From Clostridia bacterium (GTDB taxonomy: Bacteria; Bacillota; Clostridia; TANB77; CAG-465), in NCBI GenBank assembly GCA_017536445.1, contig JAFXHJ010000002.1, forward strand, positions 1 to 49,466: DNA of 49,466 nt, given 5' to 3'. Positions 33,980-41,964 of the stretch are shown here, one piece after another. Position numbers and translations under genes: made by a program. Under the pieces are notes generated by a model that did no database searches, was not told the origin of the DNA, and was given only the letters and a program-made list of their open reading frames with translations. Position 1 is the first letter of the stretch; each line of letters starts with the position of its first letter.

Positions 33980-35651
33980 AGAGAATGGCATATATACAAT
34001 AAAGCAGTTTTTGTTTAATAAGATAAGTCCTAGTGAGGCACGTCAATGTGAATATAACGCAGTATACAAGTATTTTGAACAGATGATATTCGAAAAAAGG
34101 AAATCTCAACTAGGCGAGGAAATAAGAGAGGTCTATGTAAAATTACCGTTTGATATATATTCATCCGAAAATAAGAGTGTATTTAAAGTAAAGGAACTAG
34201 TAGAAGAAGTTGAAGAAAGATTCGAATTGTTAAGAACAAATGACAAGATAAATATAAAACTGTATTTGGCGTGGATAGAAGCCCTTAATATAACTAATGT
34301 TGAAGAATATATATTTAGCAATTTGAAACTAAAAGATAAAGAATTAGACATATTATTGAAAAGAATAAATTTTACGTTAGAAGAACTAGGTAAAGAGTAT
34401 GGAATTACAAGGGAAAGAATAAGGCAAATTGAAGCAAAAGCAGTAAGAAAAGTAAATCTTGGAATGGAAAAAATCTTTTTTGATGTTATTAATAAAGAAA
34501 AAATGTATTTTGCTTCAGAACTAACTAAGCTAGAGAATATAATGATGTACATAGATTCTATAACAGAACAATCTTATATAAGTTATGGAAAAGGCGAGGA
34601 CATGTGCTTTATACCTGTAACTAAATTTACTGAAATAAAAAGACAGTTAAAAGATGTTGAGGAAGAATTAGAAGAAAACGGATACGTTAAATATGATATT
34701 TCAGATTATCCAGAGTTAAAATCAAAATGTATAGAGTATTTGGGATTAAATTATATAAATGGTTGTGTAACAAAAATAACAACTAAACAGGAACAAGTTA
34801 AATACGGAATGAGATACTTAGGAAGACCTATTAAAATATCAAGCGAACAAGATCAGAAAGAGCTTGTTCAAGCGGTAAAACAAATATTTGGAACGGAGCT
34901 TCCAATAGGACGTTCGTTAGAAGCATTAATAAATAATGTTGGAGCGAGAGTAGATTCTGGAAGTTATTCTGGTTATGATAGTGCTTTAGAGCTTCCGAAA
35001 GAAGTATTAGCACAAATAGAAGAATATATCAAAGAGAAACAAATTATAAATGCAAGAGACTTATTTGCTAAATTCGGGGAAGTATTAAATGCACACAATT
35101 TAAATAATGAAACGATACTTTATAGATATTTAAAGGAAAAGTTAGATGGTAAATTGTACTTCCATGGAGTTAGCGCAGTAATATCTAGCAAAAAAGATAT
35201 GGGCAGCTGGGGAGAAGTTGTAAAACAAGAGATATTATCTACAAAAAGACCTGCTGAAAAAACAGAACTTATGATTAAATATGCAATGACAGAGGCCGTA
35301 TATAATACATTGGCAGTAAACTTCAGTGATATTATTATATGGGGAAGAGGCGAGCTATATCTAAAAAGTTTGGTGAAATTACCGGAAAAATTAGAAGAAA
35401 TGCTTATGAATGCTATATGTGAGAGACAAATTTTATCTTTTTCAGAAATTAGAGGGATAATGAATAAATATGACAATAAGTTTTTAGAAGAAAATAACAT
35501 TAAAACAAATGAAAATTTATATCATTATCTAAAGACAATAGAGTTAAAGAATGTAATTATAGATAAAAATGCAAACGAAGTAATATTGCAGTCAAAGAAA
35601 GCAACATATGAAATTGAAGAGTATAAAGAGACAGAAGAACTAACTATATAA
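33954..35651 (+). pseudogene. Sigma-70 region-4 containing regulator, 3' part of a frameshifted gene
   Basis: This frame is open from 33954; the first internal ATG-like start is at 34011 (546 aa from there). Codons upstream of 34011 encode the missing end of the third alpha-CTD-like repeat, so it belongs to the preceding frame. A sigma-70 region 4 helix-turn-helix is clear near residues 125-158 counted from 34011: FTLEELGKEYGITRERIRQIEAKAVRKV. The remaining 350 residues are helical with HTH-like segments (possible HARE-HTH type) such as INARDLFAKFGEVLNAHNLNNETILYRYL. Proteins with alpha-CTD-like plus sigma-4 modules are known as putative transcription factors. It probably binds the ATTGTAG array upstream (inference). 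Confidence 0.7.
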
Positions 35652-35671
35652 ATTTAAAAGGGGGAAATAAA

Positions 35672-36448
35672 ATGAGTATAGGTTGGCAGTTAACTCATAG
35701 TTCTGTAATAGGAAACGAGTTTATAGATGGTAGTACAGAAATATTTAAATCTGGTAAATGGGCGTTTTTAACAAGAGAAGTAATTCAAAACTCACTAGAT
35801 GCTTTAAGAGAAGATGAAACAAAACTAATTGTTAAAATGGAATTAAATGATATACGTACAGATCGTATACCAGATAGAGAAAATATAATTAAACATTTAA
35901 GTGGAACGTTGTCTATTTCTAGCCTTCCAGAAAGATGTAAGGGATTTACAGAAAATGCAAAGAAAATGTTAGAAAACGATGTAATAAGGGTATTAAAGAT
36001 ATCAGACTATAATACTAAAGGAATAACAGGAAGTGAGAAGAAAAATGGGGATCCGGATAGTGCATGGAATGCTCTTGTTTATGATGAAGGTAATTCTCAA
36101 AAGAATAGCGAAAATGCGACAGGAAGCTTTGGTACAGGAAAAAACGCTCCGTTCGCTTTATCTGGTTTAAATACTGTATTTTATGCAACTAAAGATCAAT
36201 ATGGAATTAATGCGTTTCAAGGTGTTGCTAAATTATTTACTTCGTATATAGATAATAAAAAATTAGATCGTAAGATTTATTATGCCAAAAAAACAGAGGA
36301 TGGCTCTTTGAGACCACTTAACAAAGATGAATCAAACGAGCTATTAGATCCATTCTTTAATAGAAATGAAATAGGGTCAGACGTTATAATAGTAGGTGTT
36401 GATTTCGATAAGCACAAACTAAAAAAGAAATTATACAATCGGTTGTAG
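35672..36448 (+). CDS. GHKL (Hsp90/MutL-type) ATPase, N-terminal part before the -1 slip site
   Basis: The 258-aa frame encodes a GHKL ATPase domain. The N-box reads TREVIQNSLDAL with Glu36, Asn40 and Asp43 as Mg2+/ATP ligands. The G1-like box is KISDYNTKGI (about 108-117), and the lid/G2 box is GSFGTGKNAPFAL (about 150-162). GGGGG-rich sequence precedes the ATG 21 bp after the previous gene. The frame stops at 36448 just after an A AAA AAG heptamer (36421-36427); in the -1 frame it reads straight into the next frame. GHKL ATPases of this kind occur in restriction-modification and antiphage operons, often with a cytosine methyltransferase, which fits this locus. Confidence 0.8.
   Translation: MSIGWQLTHSSVIGNEFIDGSTEIFKSGKWAFLTREVIQNSLDALREDETKLIVKMELNDIRTDRIPDRENIIKHLSGTLSISSLPERCKGFTENAKKMLENDVIRVLKISDYNTKGITGSEKKNGDPDSAWNALVYDEGNSQKNSENATGSFGTGKNAPFALSGLNTVFYATKDQYGINAFQGVAKLFTSYIDNKKLDRKIYYAKKTEDGSLRPLNKDESNELLDPFFNRNEIGSDVIIVGVDFDKHKLKKKLYNRL
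36421..36427 (+). promoter_or_regulatory. Canonical -1 slippery heptamer A AAA AAG
   Basis: The zero frame reads CTA AAA AAG AAA, so A AAA AAG is in the right phase for -1 slippage (as in E. coli dnaX). After a -1 shift the next codon is GAA and the frame continues for over 380 codons. No clear upstream Shine-Dalgarno stimulator at 10-14 bases is seen. Confidence 0.5.
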
Positions 36449-37578
36449 AAAACTTCTTTGTGTTAGTTGCAGAAAACAAATTAGAAGTAGATGTATTTGA
36501 TGAAGTGATTAAAAAAGAAACATTAGTTAATATTATAAATAAATATTGTGAAACTCCTATAGAGTACACTAATTCAAATATTAAATATGGATTTGTAAAG
36601 CAATATTTGGGGGTATATACTGGAGAATATGAAAGAAGAGTATTTGAAGAAGACGTAGTTGGAGCTGGAAAGCTTAAACTTATGATTGCTAAAGGTAGTG
36701 ACTTGAATGGAAAATGGGTTGCTATGTTTAGAACTAAAGGAATGAAGATTTTTGACAACAATATAAGAACAGCACAACAAAACTATTCAGCTTTATTCTT
36801 TCCTGGAGATGATGAAGTAGATAGATTTTTAAGAAAAATCGAGAACCCTACTCACGACTTTTTTGACCCCGAAATAAGAATAGCAAATGCATATGAAAAA
36901 GAACAAGCAATTCAAAGATACAAAAAAATAAAACAATGGATCAAGAAAAAAATTGAAGAATATACAGAAATTATAGTGAATGAAAATGATTATCTTGAAG
37001 GTATGGAAGAATATATTCAACTTGATGATAACGAAACAGAGGAAAGTGCAGCAGCAATTCCAGAAGTTGAAATAGTAAATTATGAAACAAAACTTAAGAA
37101 AACAATGCCACAAATCCAAGACAAATCCAAAGGAGGAATAGAATTTACTACTAAATTTACTCCGGATGACGGTGTGTCAAAAACAAAACATAAATTTGAA
37201 GGTGAGGGTACGGACGAACCGGGCACAGATAAAAAAGGTTTAGTAAAAGATTATCATAATAGCTTTAAATTCAAGCCTAGAACGGTGATTAATGATAATA
37301 AAATAAAGCTAGCATTTGCTTTAGATGAATATGATAATATAACTACAAACATTGAAATATTAAGTGTTGGTGAAGATGATTCGGTAACAGAAGAAATACC
37401 TAGAATAGTAGAAGCTATAGATTTAGTAACTGGTGAAGATTTAGAAATTAAAAATAATGCAGTAGTTAATATACCTGTAGCAAGTACAAATTTAATAGAA
37501 ATACAATTTGAAAGAAAATTTGAATCTAGATATAAAATAAACGTTTATCAAGTAAGGGGTGATGAGGATGAGGATTAA
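36424..37578 (+). CDS. GHKL ATPase C-terminal part, -1 frame continuation
   Basis: This frame is open across the slip site and continues the preceding protein (KKEIIQSVVENFFVLVAENKLEVDV). The listed internal ATG at 36460 has no Shine-Dalgarno site, so the segment is not an independent gene. It contains a transducer-like region (VAMFRTKGMKIFDNN, FFPGDDEVDRFLRKIENPTHDFF), a long charged helix and an acidic, Thr-rich linker, then a beta-rich end (about the last 90 residues). In the joined form the protein is about 636 aa, a normal size for GHKL defence ATPases. Its end overlaps the next start by 11 bases. Confidence 0.75.
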   Translation, partial: KEIIQSVVENFFVLVAENKLEVDVFDEVIKKETLVNIINKYCETPIEYTNSNIKYGFVKQYLGVYTGEYERRVFEEDVVGAGKLKLMIAKGSDLNGKWVAMFRTKGMKIFDNNIRTAQQNYSALFFPGDDEVDRFLRKIENPTHDFFDPEIRIANAYEKEQAIQRYKKIKQWIKKKIEEYTEIIVNENDYLEGMEEYIQLDDNETEESAAAIPEVEIVNYETKLKKTMPQIQDKSKGGIEFTTKFTPDDGVSKTKHKFEGEGTDEPGTDKKGLVKDYHNSFKFKPRTVINDNKIKLAFALDEYDNITTNIEILSVGEDDSVTEEIPRIVEAIDLVTGEDLEIKNNAVVNIPVASTNLIEIQFERKFESRYKINVYQVRGDEDED

Positions 37579-38455
37579 TCTTGGAAGTGTTTGTTATCCT
37601 AAGCCAATACTTTGTGAATTAGTAGATGATTATATAGACAATGAATTTAAAATAGAGCTTATTACAACAGAATATAATAAAGAGGAACAAAAATTAGCAG
37701 TTGATGTAAAAACAATTATTTCTAACGAAACAATACTAGATCTTATAAATCAAGGAAAAATAGTAGTAGTTTTACATTTGGAACAAAAAACACAAAGGAA
37801 AATAAGTGTATTATCTTGCAATGACGTCACTCATACTGAAATAGACCTATATAAATATGCAACGACTGAACCAATTGAGGTTGTAGCAATATTATATGTA
37901 AAAGAAACGTTTACATTACCAGACAACAGAACGTTAAACGATGTATACAGAATTATGGGTAGCGATATAACATATGAGCGTGGAGATATAGCAGGATATA
38001 GTAATGAAACTAAGATAAACTTGCCAGAAGACAAGAGAATAGGAAGTATATTTAACTTAATACCGGATAATGATAATACACTAGGAATACAACCATTTAA
38101 AGTATCTTTAAATTCAGAATTAATACAAATCCTAATGCAAAAAGATATACATGAGAAATTTGTTCAAATATATAAGAAATCGCCTGTTGTAAAAAGGATG
38201 ATGTTCTTTAATATAGTTGAACCGGCAGTGGTAAGTGCATATACTGAAATGTTTATGCAATATGAAACATACAAAGACAAGAAATGGTGTAGAACATTGG
38301 CTTCAAAAGTAGAAAATGATTTACATATACAAGCTGATGAAATATTTGTACCTTCAAATTATGAATTAGAAAAGGCATATAGATATACAAATTTAGCATT
38401 AGGAAAACTATTTGAAGATTCGATAAATACGTTAGAGAAAGGATTTGGTGAGTAG
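37568..38455 (+). CDS. Unknown protein of the GHKL operon (295 aa)
   Basis: I do not recognise the family with certainty. The start at 37568 (MRINLGSVCYPKPI) follows AGGGGTGAT; in-frame GTG at 37559 and ATG at 37562 lie inside that site. The N-terminal 130 residues look beta-rich (ELITTEYNKEEQKLAVDVKTIISNE, VVVLHLEQKTQRKISVL), and the C-terminal half is helical with FNIVEPAVVSAYTEMFMQYETYKDKKWCRTL. It overlaps the ATPase gene by 11 bases and is followed after one base by the DUF6339-like gene, so it is probably a subunit of the same complex. Confidence 0.7.
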   Translation: MRINLGSVCYPKPILCELVDDYIDNEFKIELITTEYNKEEQKLAVDVKTIISNETILDLINQGKIVVVLHLEQKTQRKISVLSCNDVTHTEIDLYKYATTEPIEVVAILYVKETFTLPDNRTLNDVYRIMGSDITYERGDIAGYSNETKINLPEDKRIGSIFNLIPDNDNTLGIQPFKVSLNSELIQILMQKDIHEKFVQIYKKSPVVKRMMFFNIVEPAVVSAYTEMFMQYETYKDKKWCRTLASKVENDLHIQADEIFVPSNYELEKAYRYTNLALGKLFEDSINTLEKGFGE

Positions 38456-38456
38456 A

Positions 38457-39200
38457 ATGGCTAATTTATATTTGTTAACAGATAAAGCTTTAGATGAACT
38501 TAAGAAGGATATAAAAGTAGAAAAATATCAACAAAATGAGCCGTTTATAGAAGAACAATTTAGAGGAAGACAATACAAATCCTTAATCGAAGCGAGAATA
38601 GATATTGCAGATTTACCGGAACTAGAAGTTAAGGAAAAGAGTGAAGAATTGTTGTGGATACAAGATTATAAGAATGCAATAGAATTACATAAGGTAATAA
38701 ACTCAAAAAATGTTCACTTGAGATATCTTGTGGATGAAAGATTCTGGTCATATCTTACACATACTAAGTATTGGGAATATATGAATAAAAGATGGTACCC
38801 TAACGATAAAGAACATATAGAAAGAAACTGGTTCTTCAAAGGAGGCAACACAGTATTTTCTAGACATCCGCTAGTTAGACTATGGTGGAGAGCAGAATGT
38901 TCTTATGACGAAAGATTAGAAGATCCATATGAACTAACAAAAGTTGCTTTTGATTTCGCCGATCCATTTAATCAAATAATTGAGCGTAGAATAAGTAAAA
39001 GCCGTAAGGTATTTAAAGCTGCTCTTATTGCACTTAGAGATACACCAAATTCACAAAAATTAAAAGGTGATGAAAACAGAACAAAGTTCGGAAAAGCAAT
39101 TAATACAATCGCAGGAGTAAAGCTAATAGAACTTATGTCAGAAGAAGAATTAGTAAAAATGTTTACTGAACAAATAGATTATATAGTTGGAAACAAGTAA
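38457..39200 (+). CDS. DUF6339-like protein of the GHKL operon
   Basis: This 247-aa protein resembles the DUF6339 family: an N-terminal variable part, then FWSYLTHTKYWEYMNKRW, NWFFKGGNTVFSRHPLVRLWWRAECSYDERLEDPYELTKVAF and an ERR.SKSR segment. The block R(H/N)..(V/A)RLWW followed by the T/Y(D) and DPY.LT elements is the recognisable core (family memory, not searched). DUF6339 proteins are found beside GHKL ATPases and cytosine methyltransferases in predicted defence loci; the biochemical role is unknown. The ATG at 38457 is one base after the preceding stop; an in-frame TTG at 38445 is an alternative. Confidence 0.7.
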   Translation: MANLYLLTDKALDELKKDIKVEKYQQNEPFIEEQFRGRQYKSLIEARIDIADLPELEVKEKSEELLWIQDYKNAIELHKVINSKNVHLRYLVDERFWSYLTHTKYWEYMNKRWYPNDKEHIERNWFFKGGNTVFSRHPLVRLWWRAECSYDERLEDPYELTKVAFDFADPFNQIIERRISKSRKVFKAALIALRDTPNSQKLKGDENRTKFGKAINTIAGVKLIELMSEEELVKMFTEQIDYIVGNK

Positions 39201-39216
39201 TATAGAAATAAGATAA

Positions 39217-39257
39217 AAGAATATCATAACCTAAACGGGAATGGTATTCTTTTTTGT
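39217..39257 (+). terminator. Terminator after the GHKL operon
   Basis: AAGAATATCA pairs with TGGTATTCTT (one wobble) around a loop, followed by TTTTTG. Confidence 0.6.
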
Positions 39258-39283
39258 TAAATGCAAGTCGAATATTGTTTTGG

Positions 39284-39312
39284 TTTACATATTCTATAAA
39301 CTGTGATATAAT
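39284..39312 (+). promoter_or_regulatory. Promoter of the radical-SAM/Jag-ankyrin operon
   Basis: TTTACA (39284-39289), 17 bp and TATAAT (39307-39312). A five-codon reading frame (ATG GAA GGC GGA ACG TAA at 39357) with its own AAAGGG site overlaps the gene start in a TAATATG arrangement and may couple translation. Confidence 0.65.
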
Positions 39313-39375
39313 GAAGCCACGAAAAGCTAGATATATCAAGCAAAGGGTAAAAATATATGGAAGGCGGAACGTAAT

Positions 39376-39612
39376 ATGAGGGAAGATTTTATAAAACTTA
39401 GCAAAGAATTAAAAGAAAAAATCATAATGATAGAAACGGAAAGCTATATAGCATTATGTAATAAAGGGGCAGAGTTAACAGGACGAGATGCTGCAAATGA
39501 GTTGATGGAAAAATTAGATGGTATAGCACAAACTAGAATTAGTGATGTTGTTGAAGGGTATAACACAGATCTAATTAAAAGTGCAGAAAACAAATTGCAT
39601 TTGCCTGCTTAA
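39376..39612 (+). pseudogene. Unknown protein, 5' part of a frameshifted gene
   Basis: The 78-aa frame (REDFIKLSKELKEKIIMIETESYIALCNKGAEL...) is helical. It stops at 39612, but in the -1 frame, open from 39579, the sequence continues as IAFACLIKRTGGDWDKVFNDKC into the downstream frame. One base missing in the short A run at 39592-39594 would restore a single protein of about 233 aa. No known family. It is the first gene of the operon, with GGCGGAA-type purine sequence before the ATG. Confidence 0.6.
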
Positions 39613-40076
39613 TTAAAAGAACTGGTGGCGATTGGGATAAAGTCTTTAACGATAAATGCATATTAAATGATATATATGGCGTCATTATGCAAGGAACTTT
39701 TGATAGAAATTTTATAAATATACAAGTTAAATATCCTAATCAAGATATTGTGTTCCCAGAAGATATGGAAACAATTATGAATCAAGTAATGTACAAAGAC
39801 CAACTATTAAGACTTGCTAGAGTAACATTACAAGGTTTTGATAATGTTATAAAAGGCGCAGAAAAATATTTTGTAATTGAGTATTCTTTAGAACTAGCAG
39901 CAGAATATCTAAACAATATAGGTATTAATGTGGATACTTTAAATAAAGCAACTAAACTGGAAAGAGTTGTAGAAATATATGACGAAGCTCAAGAAGAACC
40001 AGTAGCAGTTATATGCAAGTTAAAAAAAGAACAACACACATATGAATTTGCCTTAGACAGTATTAAGGGGGTATAG
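39579..40076 (+). pseudogene. Unknown protein, 3' part of a frameshifted gene
   Basis: This frame continues the preceding one; the ATG at 39687 lacks a ribosome site and is internal. The segment has LRLARVTLQGFDNVIKGAEKYFVIEYSLELAAEYLNNIGINVDTLNKATKLERVVEIYDEA, a mostly helical pattern, and ends in a beta-like YEFALDSIKGV. No named family is recognised. The next gene starts three bases after the stop, so translation is coupled. Confidence 0.6.
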
Positions 40077-40078
40077 AG

Positions 40079-40519
40079 ATGAAATACAGAACAGGATTTG
40101 TAACAAACTCAAGTAGTTCAAGTAATGTAATAATGAAGATTAAAAGCAAACCATTCGCAGAATTTATGAAAAAAGCAGCAGAAGAAAACCGCTATATAGA
40201 AGCTTATGTCACAATAAAAAATGATGAAATAGAATTTAATGCGGATGAATTATCTATTGATGAAGTTGGTTGTGTTAAATCGGAAAAAGAAATCATACCA
40301 ATGTTAAGCGAAATATTATATCAGATATCATTTGATAACGTAAATTTGCCAAATGATAAAAGTATGATAGATAGCATTGAATATGCTAGTTATGAGTGTG
40401 TTCATAGTAACTGGGGCGAATTTGCAGATGATGACGGAAATGACTTTAATATTGAAGGGAATTTCGAATATCAAAAGGGTAAAAAAGTAAAGTATTCAAC
40501 ATCAAAAACAATGATATAA
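40079..40519 (+). CDS. Protein with conserved RTGFVTNSSSSS N-terminus
   Basis: This 146-aa protein begins MKYRTGFVTNSSSSSNVIMK. The short FVTNSSSSS leader-like motif is, from memory, strikingly conserved at the N-terminus of many otherwise unrelated proteins of Clostridia, function unexplained. The remainder is a small acidic domain with a duplicated EIEFNADELSIDEVG and YECVHSNWGEFADDDGNDF region. It lies two genes upstream of a radical-SAM-like enzyme; such enzymes often act on short peptide motifs, so it could be a substrate (speculation). GGGGGT precedes the ATG. Confidence 0.65.
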   Translation: MKYRTGFVTNSSSSSNVIMKIKSKPFAEFMKKAAEENRYIEAYVTIKNDEIEFNADELSIDEVGCVKSEKEIIPMLSEILYQISFDNVNLPNDKSMIDSIEYASYECVHSNWGEFADDDGNDFNIEGNFEYQKGKKVKYSTSKTMI

Positions 40520-40534
40520 TAAAAGGTGATTAAT

Positions 40535-41962
40535 ATGAGCAAATATAAATCTGAAATAGAGATAAAAACGGATAGAGCAGATAAATTTGAAAAGGTAATA
40601 AGTAAATTAAAACAAACGCCAAAGTTCTATCAAATAGTAAGATATAAGTTGGAAGATGAAGAAATAGAGGATGACGGAAAATATACTTTAATAGTTGAAA
40701 ATCCATCATGCTCAATGAAAGACGTAAATAAGGTATATTATGACATAATGAGAGATGTGGCAGGCGTAGAAGTATATTTAGAATATGAAGAAAATATAGA
40801 TTCAAAAGAATTTTATTCTGAAAGAGTTACATATACTTTTGAACCAGAGGTTTCAGGAATGGTAGCTAAGATAAAAGATGATATAATACATTGTCCAGCA
40901 AGAGAGCTTTACTATGAAAAATATGTTAATGAGAATATAGAAGAAGTATTTAAGGATAAAGAAAAAGTATTACCGCTTCTTAAAAAAGCTATATTTTTAA
41001 TAAAGTATGTTCCTAAAGCGTTTAAAGAAGATAGGGAATTTATGCTAAAATTAGCAAAAGAAATAGATTGTTATCAAGAATGTATTCCTAATAGTTATGA
41101 AAATGATTTGCCGTTCTTTATGGCACTTAAAAACAACGTTCCGGATGCAAGGTTTTATGGAGATTTTAGTGAAGTAAACGAACTAGTAGACAAACTGCGT
41201 GAAAAACCTAAAAAGCCTAAAAATGTATTAATAGCCGATGTAAGATTAAGAAAAGATGAACAAATAGAAAAAATAAAAATAGGTGATGAGCTGATTGTAG
41301 AAGCAACGGACGGGGAACAACCAATAATAAGGAGCATAGATAAAAATTTTGAAGATAAATTGTGGCTGATTCATGGAGATAGAATTATTAATGACTGCCT
41401 TAATAATGGTAAAATAAAGGAAGTAAGAGCAAAAGTAATAAAAATATATCCGGAACTTTCAGAATTAAAAGTAGCGTTACAAATAATATTTGCAGATAAT
41501 AAATACAATATAGATGGTATAGATAAAATAAAATTAGTATATAATAAAGAATCTGCTAAAAGGAGTCGAGATAAAAAAATTGCTACTATGAAGAAGTGGG
41601 TAAATGATATCATATATTCCTATAATCTAACTAAGTATCGTTTGAGAAATACAAATGAGGGCACTAGAATTGATACAAACGAGCATTTAAAGGTTGGCCA
41701 AAAAGTATACTTAAAGAGAAATTATGAAAATCCGCATAATAATACAGCAGTAGAGGTGTTTACATTAGATGGTGGTTCAATAGGATTTCTTGGCGGATAT
41801 TGTTATGAGGAAGTGGCACAAGTATTAGATACAGATATAGTAGATGTAACTGGTGAAATAGTAGAGTACACATCTGTAGCAGATAGAAAAGAAGAAGAAA
41901 AAAGATATGGTGCCGATATAAAAATTAAAATACAGGCAAACATAGACGAAGAGGGGATATAA
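40535..41962 (+). CDS. DUF4116-like repeat and HIRAN-like domain protein
   Basis: This is a 475-aa protein from the ATG at 40535, which follows AAAGGTGAT; an in-frame GTG at 40526 overlaps that site. Residues about 130-210 have DUF4116-like helical repeats (VLPLLKKAIFLIKYVPKAFKEDREFMLKLAKEI and LPFFMALKNN). The C-terminal part (about 381-438) resembles HIRAN: LKVGQKVYLKRNYENPHNNTAVEVFTLDGGSIGFLGG, with the N.AV.V....G..(I/L)G pattern. HIRAN domains bind DNA 3' ends in the SNF2 protein HLTF and occur in bacterial DNA-repair or defence contexts. No enzymatic motif is seen. Confidence 0.65.
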   Translation: MSKYKSEIEIKTDRADKFEKVISKLKQTPKFYQIVRYKLEDEEIEDDGKYTLIVENPSCSMKDVNKVYYDIMRDVAGVEVYLEYEENIDSKEFYSERVTYTFEPEVSGMVAKIKDDIIHCPARELYYEKYVNENIEEVFKDKEKVLPLLKKAIFLIKYVPKAFKEDREFMLKLAKEIDCYQECIPNSYENDLPFFMALKNNVPDARFYGDFSEVNELVDKLREKPKKPKNVLIADVRLRKDEQIEKIKIGDELIVEATDGEQPIIRSIDKNFEDKLWLIHGDRIINDCLNNGKIKEVRAKVIKIYPELSELKVALQIIFADNKYNIDGIDKIKLVYNKESAKRSRDKKIATMKKWVNDIIYSYNLTKYRLRNTNEGTRIDTNEHLKVGQKVYLKRNYENPHNNTAVEVFTLDGGSIGFLGGYCYEEVAQVLDTDIVDVTGEIVEYTSVADRKEEEKRYGADIKIKIQANIDEEGI

Positions 41963-41964
41963 TT

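Noticed and set aside
36460-37578. Independent 372-aa gene starting at ATG 36460
   Set aside because: No Shine-Dalgarno site, and the frame is open upstream and continues the ATPase across the A AAA AAG slip site.
30338-39200. DISARM-type system (SNF2 + C5 methyltransferase)
   Set aside because: No DrmA helicase, DrmB (DUF1998) or DrmC phospholipase-D gene is present, and the SNF2 gene has its own terminator.
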